Shown: positions 60,561 through 64,000 of the stretch, piece by piece
Layout: the number at the start of each line of letters is the position of its first letter
Numbering within the stretch: the stretch's first letter is position 1
Assembly (NCBI GenBank): GCA_049324435.1
Contig: JBMOOQ010000004.1
Location: 39,755-103,754 of the forward strand
Source: Pseudorhodoplanes sp049324435
GTDB lineage: Bacteria; Pseudomonadota; Alphaproteobacteria; Rhizobiales; Xanthobacteraceae
Direction: 5' to 3'
Length of the DNA: 64,000 nt
Notes under the pieces: generated by a model
What the model was told of the DNA's origin: nothing
Seen by the model: the letters and a program-made list of their open reading frames with translations, nothing else
Databases searched by the model: none
Position numbers and translations under genes: made by a program

Positions 60561-61553
60561 TTGAAACTCCTGAGCTTTCGCTGGAAGGACCGCGACCGCA
60601 TCGGCTTTGCGCTCGACGACAATCGCGTCATCGACCTTGCCGACGCCGCAAGAGCGCTCGGCCGCGAGGCCTATCCCGACATGCTGGCACTGATCGAGGC
60701 CGGCGATGAGGGAACGCGATTTCTCCGCGATGCGCAGACCTTGACCACGGACCAGTCCGGCAAGCTGACAGCGATTGCGGCGAGCGAGATCGTCTATCAT
60801 CCGCCGGTGCGGCGGCCGTCGAAGATCTGCGGCGTGGCGCTGAACAATTCCGCGAGCAATGATCGCAAGATTTCGGCGCCCGACCATCCGCTGTTTTTCC
60901 TGAAGCCGGCCTCGTCGCTGGTCGGACACAAGCAGCCGATCGAGGTCTATGACTATTACGGCTCGGTGCATCCGGAGCCGGAACTTGCGGTGATCATCGG
61001 CAAGACCTGCCGGCATGTCGACGCCAAGAACGCACTCGACGTCGTCTACGGGTATTCGATCCTCAACGACATGACCGGCAATTTCATGCGCTCGCAGGAC
61101 ATGGTGCATTACTACGCGCTGTATCCGTCGAAGGAGGACCCGACCAAGGTCGAGCGGCGTGAGCAGCATTTGTCCTATACCGCACGCTATAAGGGTTCCG
61201 ATACGTTCGGTCCGTTCGGCCCCTATCTCGTCACCAAGGACGAGGTGCCGGACCCGCACACGCTTGATGTCCTGGCCTGGCACAAGGACGAGCTGATCGC
61301 CGAGGACTCGACCGCCTATTACACCTATTCGGTGCCGGAGGTGATCGCTTATATCACCCGGTATCATTCGCTGTGGCCGGGCGACGTGATCTCCATGGGC
61401 ACCGCGTTCCGGCCGGGCGGCGCGCGGCGAAGCCTGCACACGGCCAACATCACCGCCTATGGCGGGCCGGTCAGTGTCTCGATCACCGGGCTCGGCACGC
61501 TGGTCAATCCGGTGCGCAAGATGGACGAGGCGGTCTCACGCGCAGCGGAGTGA
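60561..61553 (+). CDS. Fumarylacetoacetate hydrolase (FAH) family enzyme
   Basis: 330 residues if translation starts at TTG 60561, giving the usual N-terminus (M)KLLSFRWKDRDRIGFAL; a TTG at 60519 gives 344. The FAH core includes KICGVALNNSASNDRK, SVHPEPELAVIIGK with the metal ligands E139 and E141, and YGYSILNDMTGNFMRSQD. Ends with PGDVISMGTAFRPGG and GLGTLVNPV. Members hydrolyse or decarboxylate acylpyruvate-like products of aromatic ring cleavage. With the hydroxylase nearby it suggests aromatic acid degradation, but the genes are not contiguous. Confidence 0.9.
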   Translation: MKLLSFRWKDRDRIGFALDDNRVIDLADAARALGREAYPDMLALIEAGDEGTRFLRDAQTLTTDQSGKLTAIAASEIVYHPPVRRPSKICGVALNNSASNDRKISAPDHPLFFLKPASSLVGHKQPIEVYDYYGSVHPEPELAVIIGKTCRHVDAKNALDVVYGYSILNDMTGNFMRSQDMVHYYALYPSKEDPTKVERREQHLSYTARYKGSDTFGPFGPYLVTKDEVPDPHTLDVLAWHKDELIAEDSTAYYTYSVPEVIAYITRYHSLWPGDVISMGTAFRPGGARRSLHTANITAYGGPVSVSITGLGTLVNPVRKMDEAVSRAAE

Positions 61554-61601
61554 GCGAGGTTCGCCGTTTGGCGTAGCATCGGAGACCGCTATAGTTCTGC
61601 C

Positions 61602-62423
61602 ATGTCAAACACTCCGATTCTGGGCTGGCTGCACGACCTGCCGTTTGTTGCGGGGCTGTTTTTCGTCTGCGCGGTTTTCGTGGTGCCGACGCTGGTCGGC
61701 TCCTATCTGCTGCAACCGTATATCTGCCGGCTATTCCGCGGCGAGCGCGATATCAACACCGTGCTTGGCTTTCTGCTGAATGCCTTCGCCCTCTATTTCG
61801 GGGTGCTGCTGGCGCTGCTTTCGATCGCCGTGTTCGAGAACCATAACAAGGCCGAGGACGCGGTGGTGCGGGAGGCGGTAGCCGTCATCAAGCTGTATCG
61901 CGACATCAACAGCTATCCGACGGCTTCGCGTCCCGACCTGCTCGGCGTGCTCGACCGCTACATCGACGAGGTCACCGGTCCGGGCTGGAAAATGCAGGCT
62001 GCAGGCAAAGCCAATCCGACGGAGATCGATATTCTTACGGATCTGCACCGCGTCGTCGGCCAGTTCGAGCCGAAAGACCTGGCCCACAGCGTCCGCTACG
62101 CGGAAACGCTGCGGGTGCTGGACGATTTTGTCGAGGCGCGGCGGCTGCGCATTTCGGCCGGGACCAGTTCGATCCCGCGCATCATGTGGTTCGTGGTGCT
62201 GGTCGGGTCGATCATGAATGTCGTCGTGATCTGGATGTTCGACCTGCGCCCGCTCACCCATGCCATCATCGGCGGCACGCTGTCGTTGTTCATCGCGCTG
62301 GTGATCTACATGATTGCGGTGCTCGATGCGCCGTTCCGTGGAAATTACGGGATCAAGCCCGAGGCGCTGATCGAAGCCCACATCCAGAGCAAGATGCACC
62401 GCGCGCCGGGTGTTGCAAAGTGA
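61602..62423 (+). CDS. DUF4239-type membrane protein
   Basis: 273 residues with four membrane helices: about 14-38 (VAGLFFVCAVFVVPTLVGSY), 55-75, 195-213 and 222-242. Between the pairs is a cytoplasmic helical region (VREAVAVIKLYRDINSYPTA). The pattern is that of the bestrophin-like DUF4239 family. Function unknown. It follows the FAH gene by 48 bp. Confidence 0.75.
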   Translation: MSNTPILGWLHDLPFVAGLFFVCAVFVVPTLVGSYLLQPYICRLFRGERDINTVLGFLLNAFALYFGVLLALLSIAVFENHNKAEDAVVREAVAVIKLYRDINSYPTASRPDLLGVLDRYIDEVTGPGWKMQAAGKANPTEIDILTDLHRVVGQFEPKDLAHSVRYAETLRVLDDFVEARRLRISAGTSSIPRIMWFVVLVGSIMNVVVIWMFDLRPLTHAIIGGTLSLFIALVIYMIAVLDAPFRGNYGIKPEALIEAHIQSKMHRAPGVAK

Positions 62424-62441
62424 GAAGGGGCAAGCGTTCCG

Positions 62442-62897
62442 TCACTGCTTCGAGGCAAAAGTCTTGCCGTTCCAGAGCAGCGTCTTCGGGCAGGGCAGGT
62501 AGCCGGTCTTGTTGCAGGCCGAACCGTGCAGATCGACAATCATCGCCGGCCTGCCCTTGACCTTGGCAAAGCGCATCGCGCGCACATTCTCGTCCCAGAC
62601 CTTCGCATACGAACCGTCGGGAAGCGATGCAAAGACCTGCGTGAGGCAACCGGCCGAGCCGCAGAAATACGAGGCCATGCCGCCGCACTGGAACTTCTCG
62701 TAATCGAGGATGTAGTCCGGAACGCCGTCGCCATTCACGTCCCTGCTGGCAACGAAGGCGGGTTTCAGCCGCACCCGCTCGCCGCAATCCGCCTTCGCCT
62801 GGTCGATCGCGGCCTGCACCTCCTTCGGCAGCGGGGCCTGCTGCGCCTGCGCAAGGGAGGCGAGCAGCAAGCCGATGGCGGCAAGATAAATCCTCAT
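62442..62897 (-). CDS. Cysteine-rich secreted protein with calcium-loop motif
   Basis: 151 residues. Signal peptide to about residue 18 (LLLASLAQA). Residues 53-61, DVNGDGVPD, match the DxNxDGxxD loop of dockerin and FG-GAP repeats, so Ca2+ binding is likely. Several cysteines follow (CGGMASYFCGSAGC, SACNKTGYLPC), probably disulfide-bonded in the periplasm. Its ATG overlaps the preceding minus-strand frame by ATGA. Confidence 0.8.
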   Translation of the reverse strand: MRIYLAAIGLLLASLAQAQQAPLPKEVQAAIDQAKADCGERVRLKPAFVASRDVNGDGVPDYILDYEKFQCGGMASYFCGSAGCLTQVFASLPDGSYAKVWDENVRAMRFAKVKGRPAMIVDLHGSACNKTGYLPCPKTLLWNGKTFASKQ

Positions 62898-63217
62898 GCC
62901 GGTATCCGTTCTCTCGTTGGTACCGACAGGGCATGAACCGCGTCAATGCAGATCTCGTGCGCGCTGCGGTCGGCGGCGATATGCTGATGCAGCACGTTCA
63001 GTTCGATGGTTTCGATCTTACCCGTAAAGTCCGGTGCCGCATGGAGACGCCCGTGCCCGATCGGGTTGAGCCAGTTCGCGTGCGTCGGCGCCACCGTGAC
63101 GCCGGGCAGGGCGCACAGCTTGCCGGCCAGCACATCGAGGCCGCGCGAATATCCCACTCCGCGCGGGAACGGTGCGCCGAAATAGCCATACCAGGAATAG
63201 ACGCGAATGTGACGCAT
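62894..63217 (-). CDS. Hypothetical protein, possibly truncated
   Basis: 107 residues starting MRHIRVYSWYGYFGAPFPRG. Its stop overlaps the start of the cysteine-rich secreted protein by ATGA, which suggests a real, coupled gene. The N-terminal VYSWYGYFG...LDVLAGKLCAL looks like the first strand-helix of a hydrolase-like fold, but the frame ends before any catalytic motif. It may be a degraded or shortened gene. No ribosome site is evident. Confidence 0.4.
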   Translation of the reverse strand: MRHIRVYSWYGYFGAPFPRGVGYSRGLDVLAGKLCALPGVTVAPTHANWLNPIGHGRLHAAPDFTGKIETIELNVLHQHIAADRSAHEICIDAVHALSVPTRERIPA

Positions 63218-63417
63218 GCGGGTGGGCTAACAGGACTACGTGATGATGTTACCCGGATTTGTGAGGAGCGCGCGCCACAGCCTGCCTGAATTTTGCGCGG
63301 CGCGTCCAGACCCCGCAAATCACGACCCAATCACAGGAGCCAGGTCGGCGTGGATCGCTCGCAGGCGCAGGCGATGAAGGTCCCGGTGCGGTCACCGGCG
63401 GCTTGGTGCCGCCGTTC

Positions 63418-63552
63418 TCAGTGCCGCCAGCTCACGCTCGACATGTGGCCGACCATCTGCCCGACAGCGACGCGATAACGCCCGCCATGCGCGAAGTCGT
63501 CGTAGGCGACCAGAATGAAAACTGCGATCAGGCATCCAGCAACCAGTCGCAT
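63418..63552 (-). CDS. Small membrane protein (44 residues)
   Basis: 44 residues from ATG 63552 (MRLVAGCLIAVFILVAYDDF); a longer frame reaching 63951 has no start support. One hydrophobic helix (about 3-18), then a short hydrophilic tail with HGGRYRVAV. AGGGA lies about 9 bases before the ATG. Tiny proteins of this shape are common in this order. Function unknown. Confidence 0.5.
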   Translation of the reverse strand: MRLVAGCLIAVFILVAYDDFAHGGRYRVAVGQMVGHMSSVSWRH

Positions 63553-64000
63553 GGGACCATTCCCTCTGCTTGCAGTCGCTTTCCAGGGCGGACGTCCTCT
63601 CCGCCTCATCCCCGGTTGCCGGCATCTTGCAAGAAGCGAGTGCGGCAGGATCGGGTTGCACCATATGAGCATATTGCTGCGCGGTCCGCCCGCATTTGCC
63701 GAAAATCTGTTTAAGGAATGGCTTCGCGGATTGTCGAAAGCCGGAGGTATCGCAAAATTTTTGGGCCGCAATAGCGCAGGCCAACGCGATGATCGGCGCA
63801 TCATCAGAGCCAGATGGCGCGCAGGACCGGAGACGTGAGCGCGATCATTCGCACGCAGGGAGCGCAGCGGAATGCGGGGGGTGGCGGAGCGGCCGGTCCC
63901 GGATTGCGCTTTGCTCCATCCGGGCTTCTGTAACGGGCCGTGGTGTGTCAATCCCTTTCTGCATCGTCCTTCTGCCGGGTACTGGCTTCTGTCCGGGGTC
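63553..64000. other. Right-end region without a supported gene
   Basis: 448 bp to the window edge. Frames on both strands exist but lack ribosome sites, domains or plausible composition. No repeat, RNA gene or terminator was recognised. Confidence 0.4.

Noticed and set aside
1..64000. CRISPR arrays, tRNA or rRNA genes, insertion sequences and phage attachment sites
   Set aside because: No regular spaced repeats, cloverleaf-like sequences, transposase motifs or flanking direct repeats were recognised by eye; a dedicated RNA search was not possible.

Overview
The window comes from a high-GC alphaproteobacterium of the Hyphomicrobiales (Rhizobiales), most likely in the Bradyrhizobium / Rhodopseudomonas / Pseudolabrys neighbourhood. 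The evidence is the alphaproteobacteria-only flagellar proteins FlaF, FlbT, FliX, MotE and a DUF6468 protein, the CtrA kinase CckA, a DksA with a single cysteine, and the general gene content. No rRNA, tRNA, CRISPR array, integrase or transposase gene was recognised.

About 39 kb (4.0-43.6 kb) is a flagellar supercluster. It runs flgE-flgK-flgL (+); flbT-flaF and two tandem flagellin genes (-); a small flagellum-associated gene, then flgI-flgJ(rod-binding domain)-flgN-like (-); fliX (+); dksA and a Kef-type antiporter (+); flgF-flgG-flgA-flgH (-); fliL-fliM-DUF6468-motE and a 1215-residue AMIN/TPR protein (+); fliO-fliP (-); and flgB-flgC-fliE-fliQ-fliR-flhB (+). The CtrA kinase gene cckA follows directly. 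The non-coding DNA fits a Caulobacter-like cascade: three sigma-54 promoters with the core TGGCACG (flgE, flgI, flgF), palindromes of the type CCGGCAAA-N-TTTGCCGG that look like FlbD (ftr) sites, and TTAA-N7-TTAA CtrA boxes before flgB and the TPR gene, with weaker ones elsewhere.

An iron-acquisition island (30.1-37.4 kb) interrupts the flagellar genes. It holds two TonB-dependent siderophore receptors, a PepSY membrane protein, a small membrane protein and an AraC-type regulator with a likely direct-repeat operator. Convergent to it lies the most unusual gene of the window. It encodes a 221-residue membrane protein whose three helices carry all the signature residues of the plant ethylene-receptor binding domain (D23, Y30, C64, H68), followed by a histidine-kinase phosphoacceptor helix but no ATPase domain.

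The left flank (0-3.9 kb) has a partial SixA-type phosphatase, an FAD oxidoreductase with a long coiled-coil tail, a fasciclin protein and a MoxR ATPase. The right flank (46-64 kb) is metabolic: a sulfonate/nitrate-type ABC transporter, an OsmC protein, a Tim44-like protein, and an IclR-controlled catabolic group (Bug-type solute receptor, enoyl-CoA hydratase, ADP-forming acyl-CoA synthetase, with a flavin monooxygenase convergent to it). A coiled-coil protein, a fumarylacetoacetate-hydrolase-family enzyme and several small membrane or secreted proteins of unknown function follow.
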